This document shows positions 27,554 to 34,977 of a stretch of DNA of 64,000 bases, piece by piece (position 1 is the stretch's first letter; every line of letters begins with the position of its first letter). A program made the translations under genes and the position numbers. The stretch lies in assembly GCF_030380735.1 (NCBI RefSeq), contig NZ_JAUDRZ010000026.1:683370-747369 (forward strand), read 5' to 3'. The stretch is from Rhizobium sp. S152. GTDB taxonomy: Bacteria > Pseudomonadota > Alphaproteobacteria > Rhizobiales > Rhizobiaceae. The notes beneath the pieces are model-generated. The model saw only the letters and a list, made by a program, of their open reading frames with translations. It searched no databases and was not told the origin of the DNA.

Positions 27554-28636
27554 TTACAGTTTGCCCGGCGCGTGCAGCTTCACGGCCTGGCCGGTACGCA
27601 CGCTTTCGTCGGCGGCGAGGCAGATGCGCAGCGATGCGACGGCGTCTGCCATGTGGCGGTTAAGGTCGATATCCTCGCGGATGGCCTTCAGCATGAAGGC
27701 CTGCTCGCGGTCGCAGAGTTCCTGATGGCCGGGCTCGCCCGCCATCGTCATGTCCTCGTCCGGCCGGATGAACCTGCCGTCGGCGCCGGTCTCGGCGCTG
27801 TGCAGGCGAATGACCGATGTCTTCGTATGCGCATCGATATCGTCGGACTTGGCGTTCGGGTCCATGACGATCGACACCGACCCCCTCGGCGACATGATGT
27901 CTTTCACGAAGAAGGCCGTCTCCGAGATCATCGGCCCCCAGCCTGCCTCGTACCATCCAACCGAGCCGTCCTCGAACAGCACCTGCAGCTGGCCGTAATT
28001 ATACATGTCGGGCGCGATCTCGTCGGAGAGCCGGAGCCCCATGCCGCGCACCTCCACCGGCCGCGCATCGGTGATCTGGCACATGACGTCGACATAGTGC
28101 ACGCCGCAATCGACGATCGGCGATGTCGTGCGCATCAGCGACTTGTGCGTTTCCCAGGTCGGGCCACTGGACTGCTGGTTGAGATTCATGCGGAACACAT
28201 AGGGTCCGCCGAGCTTGCGCGCCTCCTCGATCAGCCGCATCCAGGAGGGATGATGGCGAAGGATGTAGCCGATCACGAGCTTGCGCCCGGCCTTCTGCGC
28301 CGCCGCCACGACGCGCTCGGCGTCGGCGACCGTGGTCGCAAGCGGCTTCTCGACGAAGACGTCGCAACCGGCTTCGAAGGCGGCGACCGCGTAGTCGGCA
28401 TGCGTATCCGAATAGGTGCAGACGGCGCAGAGATCGGGTTTCAGCTCGGCGAGCGCCGCCTGGAAATCCCTGTGCACCTCGTAGCCCTGCAACTCCGGTG
28501 GCAGATCGGGCGTCGAGCGATTGACCAGCCCGACGATCTCGAAGCCGGGATTGTTATGATAGGCCAGCGCATGGCTGCGGCCCATGTTGCCGAGACCGGC
28601 GACGAGGACGCGGATCGGTTTGTCTGACGCGCTCAC
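27554..28636 (-). CDS. Gfo/Idh/MocA family NAD(P)-dependent oxidoreductase
   Basis: The 360-aa protein has an N-terminal Rossmann domain with VLVAGLGNMGRSHA (about residue 9) and the conserved EKPLATT (about 95, catalytic-site Lys). The C-terminal alpha/beta domain includes DCGVHYVDVMCQI, with the Asp-x-x-x-His pair typical of inositol and sugar dehydrogenases. It likely oxidises the sugar brought in by the surrounding transporter. Its ATG overlaps the stop of the permease gene. Embedding of such a dehydrogenase inside a sugar ABC operon is common in rhizobia. Confidence 0.92.
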   Translation of the reverse strand: MSASDKPIRVLVAGLGNMGRSHALAYHNNPGFEIVGLVNRSTPDLPPELQGYEVHRDFQAALAELKPDLCAVCTYSDTHADYAVAAFEAGCDVFVEKPLATTVADAERVVAAAQKAGRKLVIGYILRHHPSWMRLIEEARKLGGPYVFRMNLNQQSSGPTWETHKSLMRTTSPIVDCGVHYVDVMCQITDARPVEVRGMGLRLSDEIAPDMYNYGQLQVLFEDGSVGWYEAGWGPMISETAFFVKDIMSPRGSVSIVMDPNAKSDDIDAHTKTSVIRLHSAETGADGRFIRPDEDMTMAGEPGHQELCDREQAFMLKAIREDIDLNRHMADAVASLRICLAADESVRTGQAVKLHAPGKL

Positions 28637-29475
28637 TTGACCGCTCCCGAGGTGATGCCGCGGATCAGTTGCCGCGAGAAGATGACGTAGAGAACCAGGA
28701 TCGGCAGGATCGCCAGCGACAGGGCCGCCAGAACCGCGTTCCAGTTCGTGACGAACTGACCGATGAATATCTGCGAACCGAGCGTCACCGTCTTCGTCGC
28801 TTCGGCCGGCGCCAGGATAAGCGGGAACCAGAGATCGTTCCAGATCGGGATCATCGTGAACACGGCGACCGTAGCCATCGCCGGGCGCACCAGCGGCAAG
28901 ACCAGGCGGAAGAAGATCGCGTATTCCGAGAGACCGTCGATGCGCCCGGCGTTCTTCAGGTCGTCGGAAACGCTGCGCATGAACTCCGAGAGGATGAAGA
29001 TCGCGAGCGGTATCCCCTGCGCGGTGTAGACGAGGATGAGCGCCGTCAGCGTGTTGACCAGCCCCGCCGCCACCATGCCCTGCAGGATCGCCACGGTCCC
29101 AAGTCGGATCGGGATCATGATGCCGATCGCCATGTAGAGACCGACAAGCGTGTTACCCTTGAAGCGGTATTCCGACAGCGCGAAAGCGGCCATGGCACCG
29201 AACAGCAGCACCAGAAAGATCGAAACGATCGTCACGATGAAGCTGTTCTGGAAGTAGAGGGCGAAATCTCCCTGCCCCAGAACCGTCTTGTAGCCGACGA
29301 GGCTGAAGGTCGACGGCGTCGGCACCTGCATCGGCGAGCGAAAGATCGCGTTGCGGTCCTTGAACGAGTTGATGATCGTGAGGAACACTGGAAAGATGGC
29401 GACCAGCGTGTAGCCGATCAGCGCCAGATGAACGAGACCGGTGCGGATTGGGGATGTGCGCGCTCTGTTGGACAT
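28633..29475 (-). CDS. Carbohydrate ABC transporter permease (MalG type)
   Basis: The 280-aa protein has six helices, an N-terminal helix starting at LVHLALIGYTLVAIFPVFLT, and the EAA-loop region FILSEFMRSVSDDLKNAGRIDGLSEYAIFFRLVLP (about residue 180) of MalG-type permeases. The short tail SRQLIRGITSGAVK is characteristic of this family. It pairs with the permease at 29486-30433, 10 bp upstream, to form a CUT1 channel. Confidence 0.93.
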   Translation of the reverse strand: MSNRARTSPIRTGLVHLALIGYTLVAIFPVFLTIINSFKDRNAIFRSPMQVPTPSTFSLVGYKTVLGQGDFALYFQNSFIVTIVSIFLVLLFGAMAAFALSEYRFKGNTLVGLYMAIGIMIPIRLGTVAILQGMVAAGLVNTLTALILVYTAQGIPLAIFILSEFMRSVSDDLKNAGRIDGLSEYAIFFRLVLPLVRPAMATVAVFTMIPIWNDLWFPLILAPAEATKTVTLGSQIFIGQFVTNWNAVLAALSLAILPILVLYVIFSRQLIRGITSGAVK

Positions 29476-29485
29476 GACACCCTCC

Positions 29486-30433
29486 TCAGAACTGGTAGCG
29501 ACGCATGCGCCGCTGGATGGCGAAAAGATAGAACGACACGCCGGCGAGGATGATCAGGAACATCACGGTCGCGATCGTCGCGCCCATCGAGCGGTCGCCG
29601 AGTTGCAGCTGGAAACCGAAGAAGGTGCGGTAGAGCAGCGTGCCCAGGATGTCGGTCGACATGTCGGGTCCCGCAAGCGCCCCCTGCACCGTGTAGACCA
29701 GGTCGAAAGCGTTGAAATTGCCGACGAAGGTGAGGATCGAGATGATGCCGATCGCCGGCAGGATCAGCGGCAGCTTGATCTTCCAGAACTGCGCCCAGCC
29801 GGTGATGCCGTCGCATTCGGCGGCCTCGATTACCTCCTCGGGGATGCTCAGAAGCGCTGCATAGATCAGCATCATCGGGATGCCGATATACTGCCAGTTC
29901 GAGATCAGCGACACCGCGATCAGTGCCGGACCGGACTGCCCGAGCCAGGGCGCGAACAGACCCTTCATGCCGACGAGGCTCATCAGCCACGGGGCGACGC
30001 CCCAGATCGGCGAGAGGATCAGCTTCCAGATGAAACCGACGATCACGAAGGACAGCAGCGTCGGCAGGAACATGGCGGTGCGGTAGAAAGCCACGAACCG
30101 CAGCCGTGGCGTCGACAGAAGCGCGGCCAGCGCGATGCCGATCGGGTTCTGCACGCACATGTGGATGATGAAGAAGACCAGGTTGTTGCGCAGCGCGTTC
30201 CAGAAGTCGTGGGCCCAGCGGGCATCGCCGAACAGCACCTTGTAATTGGCGAAACCGACGAATGTCTGCGCGCCGTCGACGGTGTTGTAGAGCGAAAGCC
30301 GGAGCGTCTCGATCAGCGGCAGGATCATGATCGCCGAATAGACGACCACCGCGGGCAGGAGGAAAACGCCGATATGCCAGCGTATGGGGCGCTTGATCGG
30401 GGCCGCTTCGAAATGGCTGTCGGCTTCGCTCAT
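29486..30433 (-). CDS. Carbohydrate ABC transporter permease (MalF type)
   Basis: The 315-aa protein begins with a soluble segment (SEADSHFEAAPIKRPIRWH), then six helices; the EAA loop is IPEEVIEAAECDGITGWAQFWKIKLP (about residue 210). NTVDGAQTFVGFANYKVLFGD in the first periplasmic loop is typical of CUT1 MalF-like permeases. Start ATG 30433 fits the family; the longer frame upstream runs into a repeat element and is not coding. The repeat-bearing gap separates it from the binding-protein gene. Confidence 0.93.
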   Translation of the reverse strand: MSEADSHFEAAPIKRPIRWHIGVFLLPAVVVYSAIMILPLIETLRLSLYNTVDGAQTFVGFANYKVLFGDARWAHDFWNALRNNLVFFIIHMCVQNPIGIALAALLSTPRLRFVAFYRTAMFLPTLLSFVIVGFIWKLILSPIWGVAPWLMSLVGMKGLFAPWLGQSGPALIAVSLISNWQYIGIPMMLIYAALLSIPEEVIEAAECDGITGWAQFWKIKLPLILPAIGIISILTFVGNFNAFDLVYTVQGALAGPDMSTDILGTLLYRTFFGFQLQLGDRSMGATIATVMFLIILAGVSFYLFAIQRRMRRYQF

Positions 30434-30518
30434 TGTCTCTCGTCTTGTCTTTGGTTTACGGCGATCGCGCCGCCCTGATTGTCTTTGGAGGGGAAAACCC
30501 TCTCTGGCCTGCCGGCCA

Positions 30519-30616
30519 TCTCCCCCACAAGGGGAGAGAAGACTCGCGGCGCCCACCTGCCTCAATCGAGGCTCGGAGGGGCCGGCTAGGTTAAGCCCTC
30601 CCCCTTGTGGGGAGGG
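30519..30616. repeat. RIME-like mosaic palindromic element between ABC genes
   Basis: Two hairpins, tctcccc/ggggaga (30519-30537) and ccctcccc/ggggaggg (30596-30616), flank about 58 bases. The first hairpin is close to an inverted copy of the second: both have the core CCCCACAAGGGG or its complement. This resembles the Rhizobium-specific intergenic mosaic elements. It lies between the binding-protein stop and the first permease start. Confidence 0.65.
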
Positions 30617-30670
30617 TTGGGAGGGGCCTTTGACTTGGCGCTAAGCCCCACCCTTCGAGACGGGCACTGC

Positions 30671-31930
30671 TTACTTGCCCGGCTTGTACCAGCCGTCGAG
30701 GCCCTTCTGCAGCTTCTCGGCGGCGACCTGCGGCGTGTCCGTGCCGTTGATCACGTTGGCCGATTCAACCCAGGTCTCGTTTTCCAGGTTCGGCGTGCCG
30801 CGCGACAGGATCTGGTAGGTCGAGCGGACGGTCGACTTGTACGGGCCGCGCCAGGAAACGAATTCCTGAGCCAGCGGATCGCTCATCTTCACCGGGTTGG
30901 AGTTCAGGCTGAAGAAGCCCGGCAGCGAGTTGGCGTAGATGTCGGCGAATTCGCTGGAAGCGACCCACGACAGGAACTTCTTGGCTTCCTCGGCATGCGC
31001 GCTCTTGGCGTTGAGGCCGACACCGATATCCGGATGGTCGGAGATGTAGCCCGTATCACCGGCCTTCGGGACCGGCGGCGGGAATGCGCCCATCTTGAAC
31101 TGGGCCTGGCTGTTGAACAGCGCGATTTCCCAGGAACCGGCCGGATAGATGGCGGCGCGGCCGAGCGTGAAGAGGTTCTGGCTGTCCGAGTAGGTCTGGG
31201 CTTCGAAGCCGTCACCGAGATAAGGCTTCCACTTGGCAAGCTCTTCGTAGGGCTTGACCCAGTCGGCATCCGTCAGCTTCTGCTTGCCGGAGATCAGTGC
31301 AGCGCGGCCTTCTTCACCCTTCCAGTAGTTCGGACCGATGTTCTGGTAGCCCATGGTGGCTGCTTCCCAGAGATCCTTCGTGCCCATCGCGAGCGGAATG
31401 AAGGTACCGTCGGCCTTGATCTTCTCGAGCGCCGCGAAGAACTCGTCTTCTGTCTTCGGCACCTCGATCTTCAGCTGGTCGAAGGCATCCTTGTTGTAGA
31501 TGAAGCCGTGGATGACGGATGCCATCGGTACGCAGAAGGTGGACTTGCCGTCGTCGGTCGACCAGGCCGCCTTGGCGACCGGCGTGAAGCTCTCCATGCC
31601 CGACAGGCTCGTCAGATCGGCAAGCTGCTTCTTGTTGAAGAGCTCGAGCGATGCGTCGAACGGACGGCAGGTGATGATATCGCCTGCGGAGCCGGCATCG
31701 AGCTTGGCGTTCAGCGACGCGTTGTATTCAGTCGGCGCGGTCGGCGAGAAGACGATTTTGATGCCCGGATTCTTGGCTTCGAAAGCCGGGATGATCTTTT
31801 CCTGCCAGATCTGCAGGTCGTCGTTGCGCCAGCTTTCGACCGTCAACGTGACATCCGCGGCATGCGCGAAGCCAACCGACGTCAGCAGGCTGGATGCCAG
31901 CAGGAAGCCTTTCAGTGCGGTGTTCTTCAT
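30671..31930 (-). CDS. Sugar ABC transporter substrate-binding protein
   Basis: The 419-aa protein has a clear signal peptide (MKNTALKGFLLASSLLTSVG, cleavage near AHA-AD). The mature protein shows the family 1 solute-binding pattern: VTLTVESWRNDDLQIWQEKIIPAF, then FSPTAPTEYNASLNAKLDAG (about residue 70), and aromatic residues in AIYPAGSWEIALF (about 265) suited to sugar stacking. GGAGAGGGA precedes the ATG. It heads the minus-strand sugar operon, divergent from the kinase and GntR genes that probably process the same sugar. Confidence 0.93.
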   Translation of the reverse strand: MKNTALKGFLLASSLLTSVGFAHAADVTLTVESWRNDDLQIWQEKIIPAFEAKNPGIKIVFSPTAPTEYNASLNAKLDAGSAGDIITCRPFDASLELFNKKQLADLTSLSGMESFTPVAKAAWSTDDGKSTFCVPMASVIHGFIYNKDAFDQLKIEVPKTEDEFFAALEKIKADGTFIPLAMGTKDLWEAATMGYQNIGPNYWKGEEGRAALISGKQKLTDADWVKPYEELAKWKPYLGDGFEAQTYSDSQNLFTLGRAAIYPAGSWEIALFNSQAQFKMGAFPPPVPKAGDTGYISDHPDIGVGLNAKSAHAEEAKKFLSWVASSEFADIYANSLPGFFSLNSNPVKMSDPLAQEFVSWRGPYKSTVRSTYQILSRGTPNLENETWVESANVINGTDTPQVAAEKLQKGLDGWYKPGK

Positions 31931-32305
31931 TTCCCTCTCCTGTTCGAAGCGCTCCGGGGCGCTGTTCTTGGTCTGAAGCGAACGGCTGATGACGGAGCTT
32001 GGCTGCGGAGTCCTCCGCGAACCACGCATTCTCCAACTTCGTCTTCCATCGAGTGGTTCGGCTAGTTTTCGGTGCCGACTTGTGCCTGATCGATGCGCTG
32101 TTCCCTGCGCGAATTAAAGTCCAAAAAAATACCAATTGTCCAGCCAATTTTAACTTTCGCCATCAGGAAAATGAGGATTGCGATTTTTAGTGTTTAAAAT
32201 CAGCATGATAAAAACTTCGAAGTTTCGCTCAAAAGACGCTTGGTAAATGGTATTTTTTTGGTATTGTACAGAAAAACAAGGCGGAACGGCGTATCTGAGG
32301 GTTCG
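31931..32305. promoter_or_regulatory. Divergent regulatory region of the sugar ABC and kinase operons
   Basis: This 375-bp AT-rich gap holds no gene I can support. It contains the 14-mer TGGTATTTTTTTGG twice in inverted orientation: on the plus strand at 32248-32261 and on the minus strand at 32134-32121. Another TGGTA starts at 32241 and another at 32259. TTGGTA (32240) and TATTGT (32262) spaced by 16 bases could be a promoter for the kinase gene, overlapping the boxes. The nearby HutC-type regulator is the obvious candidate to bind here. Confidence 0.5.
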
Positions 32306-33190
32306 ATGACAGAACTTGCAATCGGCATTGACGGCGGCGGATCGAGCTGCCGGGCGGCCATCATGGATGGAACGGGACGGGTTCTCGGGCGCGGCACCGC
32401 CGGTCCCTCCAACATTCTCTCCGACCTCGACAATTCCCTGCTGAACATCGTCGCTTCCGCCCGCAACGCCGTGGCCGATGCCGGCTTGCCGAATGAGACG
32501 TTGTCTTCCGCGGTAGCGGTCGTCGGCGTCGCCGGCGCCAATGTCGGCGATTATGCCGAGCGCGTCGAACGTGCGCTCCCCTTTGCCAAACGCCGCGTCG
32601 TCACCGACGCCTCAACCGCGCTGCAGGGAGCGCTCGGCGATTCCGATGGTGTCATCGGCGCCTTCGGCACCGGCTCGGTCTACAATGCCCGACGCGACGG
32701 CAAGCTCTGCGGCATCGGGGGCTGGGGCTTCGTGATCGGCGACCAGGCGAGCGGCGCCCGGCTCGGCCGCGATCTGCTCGAAGCCGCCCTCCTCGCCCAT
32801 GACGGCATCCGAAAGCCCTCTGCGCTGAGCCGCGAAGTGATGGCCGAATATGGCGACGATCCCGAGTGCGTCGTGGAATTCGCCCACGCATCCCAGCCCA
32901 GGGACTTTGCCCGCTACGCGCCTCTGGTCTTCGACTTTGCCGCCAAGGGCGATCCGATCGGCACCGCCATCGTCGAGACCGCCGTCCGCTCGATCGGCGA
33001 GAGCCTCGATGCGCTGCTCTGGCCCGCCTGCCCGGCGATCTGCCTTCTCGGCGGTCTTGCCAATGCCTACCGGCCCCTGCTCGCCGAGCGCCACCAATCG
33101 CTGCTGAAGGAGCCGAAGGGCGATGTGCTGCAGGGTGCGATCGAGCTTGCGGTTCAGTTCCTGCGCGAGCAGGGAAAGGATGCCGCGTGA
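32306..33190 (+). CDS. BadF/BadG-type sugar kinase (N-acetylglucosamine/glucosamine kinase-like)
   Basis: The 294-aa protein is an ASKHA ATPase: phosphate-1 motif IGIDGGGSSCRAAI (about residue 5), VTDASTALQGALG (phosphate-2 Asp, about 103), IGAFGTGSVYNARRDG (about 118), GWGFVIGDQASGARLGRDLL (about 135) and the adenosine motif CLLGGLANAYRPLL (about 248). GWG-x-x-x-GD-x-(A/G)S is diagnostic for the GlcNAc/GlcN kinase group of the BadF family. It probably phosphorylates the sugar imported by the divergent ABC system. Its stop overlaps the GntR start (GTGA). Confidence 0.88.
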   Translation: MTELAIGIDGGGSSCRAAIMDGTGRVLGRGTAGPSNILSDLDNSLLNIVASARNAVADAGLPNETLSSAVAVVGVAGANVGDYAERVERALPFAKRRVVTDASTALQGALGDSDGVIGAFGTGSVYNARRDGKLCGIGGWGFVIGDQASGARLGRDLLEAALLAHDGIRKPSALSREVMAEYGDDPECVVEFAHASQPRDFARYAPLVFDFAAKGDPIGTAIVETAVRSIGESLDALLWPACPAICLLGGLANAYRPLLAERHQSLLKEPKGDVLQGAIELAVQFLREQGKDAA

Positions 33191-33951
33191 CCGAGGATAT
33201 CGCCAGCATCCTGTCGCCCGATCGCCTGCAGGCCGGCGGCACCGGCCCGCTCTATGTCAAGCTGCGCCGCACGCTCGAGGAGGCTATCCGCACCGGCTCG
33301 CTCGGCCATGGTGACGCCCTGCCGCCGGAACGCGATATCGCGGAACTGGCAACCGTCAGCCGCGTGACCGTGCGCAAGGCGATCGACGAGCTGGTGGCCG
33401 ATGGCCTGCTCGTTCGCCGCCACGGCTCCGGCACCTTCGTGACCAAGCCCGTCTCGAAGGTCGAGCAGCGCCTGTCGCAGCTAACCTCGTTCACCGAGGA
33501 CATGGCCCGGCGCGGCATGACCTCGCGCTCGGAATGGCTGCACAAGGGCATCCACACGCCCTCGCCCGACGAAATGATGATTCTCGGCCTGGCAACCGAC
33601 ATCAAGGTTTCGCGCCTCAGCCGCCTCCGCATTGCCGACGACCAGCCGCTGGCGATCGAAAACGCCAGCGTCTCCGGAGAATTCCTGCCCGACCCCTTCG
33701 TCGTGACGACGTCGCTCTATGCCGAACTCGAGCGGCGCGAGGTGCGCCCCGTGCGCGCCGTGCAGCGCATTTCGGCAACCAACATGAAGGAGGAGGACGC
33801 CCGGCTCTTGGGGGTCTCCGTCGGCGCGGCCGGATTGTCCATCGAGCGCATCTCCTACCTCGGCTCCGGCCGGGCGGTGGAGTTCACCCGCTCGCTCTAT
33901 CGCGGCGATGCCTATGATTTCGTGGCGGAACTGACGATCGGCACATCGTGA
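33187..33951 (+). CDS. GntR family regulator, HutC subfamily
   Basis: The 254-aa protein has an N-terminal winged helix (about residues 20-85): PLYVKLRRTLEEAIRTGSL, LPPERDIAELATVSRVTVRK, then DGLLVRRHGSGTFV. A UTRA ligand-binding domain (about 100-250) follows, with SRLSRLRIADDQPLAIENASV. HutC/UTRA regulators commonly sense phosphorylated amino sugars or related ligands, as NagR and DasR do. GTG 33187 overlaps the kinase stop. It probably represses both arms of the divergent locus through the TGGTAT boxes in the shared promoter region. Confidence 0.93.
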   Translation: MTEDIASILSPDRLQAGGTGPLYVKLRRTLEEAIRTGSLGHGDALPPERDIAELATVSRVTVRKAIDELVADGLLVRRHGSGTFVTKPVSKVEQRLSQLTSFTEDMARRGMTSRSEWLHKGIHTPSPDEMMILGLATDIKVSRLSRLRIADDQPLAIENASVSGEFLPDPFVVTTSLYAELERREVRPVRAVQRISATNMKEEDARLLGVSVGAAGLSIERISYLGSGRAVEFTRSLYRGDAYDFVAELTIGTS

Positions 33952-33999
33952 TCACGGCACGCGTTGAAGCCGGGCGCCCTTGCCGCTATTGCTGGTGAC

Positions 34000-34872
34000 A
34001 TGACCAGAAAACCGACGATCTCCGTTCTCGCGACCATCACCGATCCGGGCAATCCGGCCAAGCCGAACGAGGATCGCCTCGGCCACAACGAAGCCTGCGC
34101 CTTCGTGATCGACGGCGCCACCGGCCTTGGCGACCGGCAGTATATCGACGAAACAGGCAGCGACGCAGCCTGGATCGCCGCGCAGTTCGCCGACAGCTTC
34201 CGAAGCGGGATCACCCGCGACACCGCGATCTCCGACATTGCCCGCGCCGCATCGCTGAAGGCCCGCGCCACCTTCACCGCAAACCACCCGGAGGTTCCGC
34301 GCTACGCCTGGCCTCTCTCCGCCTTCGCCATGGTGCACGCGGCGGAGGACAGCCTCTCCTTCTACGGCCTCGGCGATTCGTGCCTCTTCCTGCTGCGGGA
34401 AGACGGAACGGCGAGCCTGCATATGGCCATCCCCGGCGCCTATACGCGCGAGCAGGCCCACGCCCAGAGCCACATCGCCCGCACCGGCGGCATCACCAAA
34501 GGCGGCGGCGCGCTTGGTGATGCCGAAACGCTGACCGCCCTTCGCAAACACCGCGAAAGCCAGAACACGCCGGGCGGCATCTGGACGCTCGGCCTCGTGC
34601 CGGAAGCGGCCGATCATCTCGTTTCGGAAAAACTCGCCATCACCGGCAAGGCTCACGCCATCGTCTGCAGCGACGGCCTGTCCGATCTCGTCGTGCTCTA
34701 TGAAGCCTATGATGCGGCAGGGCTGGTGCGCGCGGCGCTCGACAGAGGTCTAGGCCCACTCGTCGAGCAACTGCGTCGCTTCGAGCGCGAGACGGATCCG
34801 GAAGGCCTGCGCTATCCCCGCTTCAAGCAGTGCGACGACACGACCGCGATCCTGGTCGAGCTCACGGCGTGA
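34000..34872 (+). CDS. PP2C-like serine/threonine phosphatase domain protein
   Basis: The 290-aa protein carries the PP2C metal-binding motifs in order: PAKPNEDRLGHN (about residue 18), AFVIDGATGLGD (about 31), the central FYGLGDSCLFLL (about 118), AIVCSDGLSDLV (about 222) and a C-terminal CDDTTAILVEL. It is cytoplasmic with no transmembrane or sensor domain. It follows the GntR gene by 48 bp and probably shares its transcript, yet no kinase of the Hanks type is nearby. The target could be a protein or a small phosphorylated metabolite. The ATG at 34000 is chosen; the frame also offers a TTG at 33964. Confidence 0.8.
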   Translation: MTRKPTISVLATITDPGNPAKPNEDRLGHNEACAFVIDGATGLGDRQYIDETGSDAAWIAAQFADSFRSGITRDTAISDIARAASLKARATFTANHPEVPRYAWPLSAFAMVHAAEDSLSFYGLGDSCLFLLREDGTASLHMAIPGAYTREQAHAQSHIARTGGITKGGGALGDAETLTALRKHRESQNTPGGIWTLGLVPEAADHLVSEKLAITGKAHAIVCSDGLSDLVVLYEAYDAAGLVRAALDRGLGPLVEQLRRFERETDPEGLRYPRFKQCDDTTAILVELTA

Positions 34873-34898
34873 TCGCCACTGAGGGAATGGCGATTTCC

Positions 34899-34940
34899 GA
34901 TCCAGGATCAGGCCCTTGGCCGATGATCCTGAATCATTTT
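34899..34940. terminator. Imperfect hairpin terminator between convergent PP2C and metH genes
   Basis: Arms gatccaggatcaggcc (34899-34914) and ggccgatgatcctgaatc (34918-34935) pair with a small bulge around a 3-base loop, followed by ATTTT on the plus side. It sits 27 bp after the PP2C stop and 43 bp before the metH stop. Confidence 0.6.
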
Positions 34941-34977
34941 CTCGGACAGTTGAATCAGCTCCTGAAGACGCGCCCGA

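Noticed and set aside
30481..30670. CRISPR-like repeats in the GC-rich gap before the sugar permease
   Set aside because: Only two imperfect inverted copies occur, with no regular spacers and no cas genes; the mosaic-element explanation fits better.
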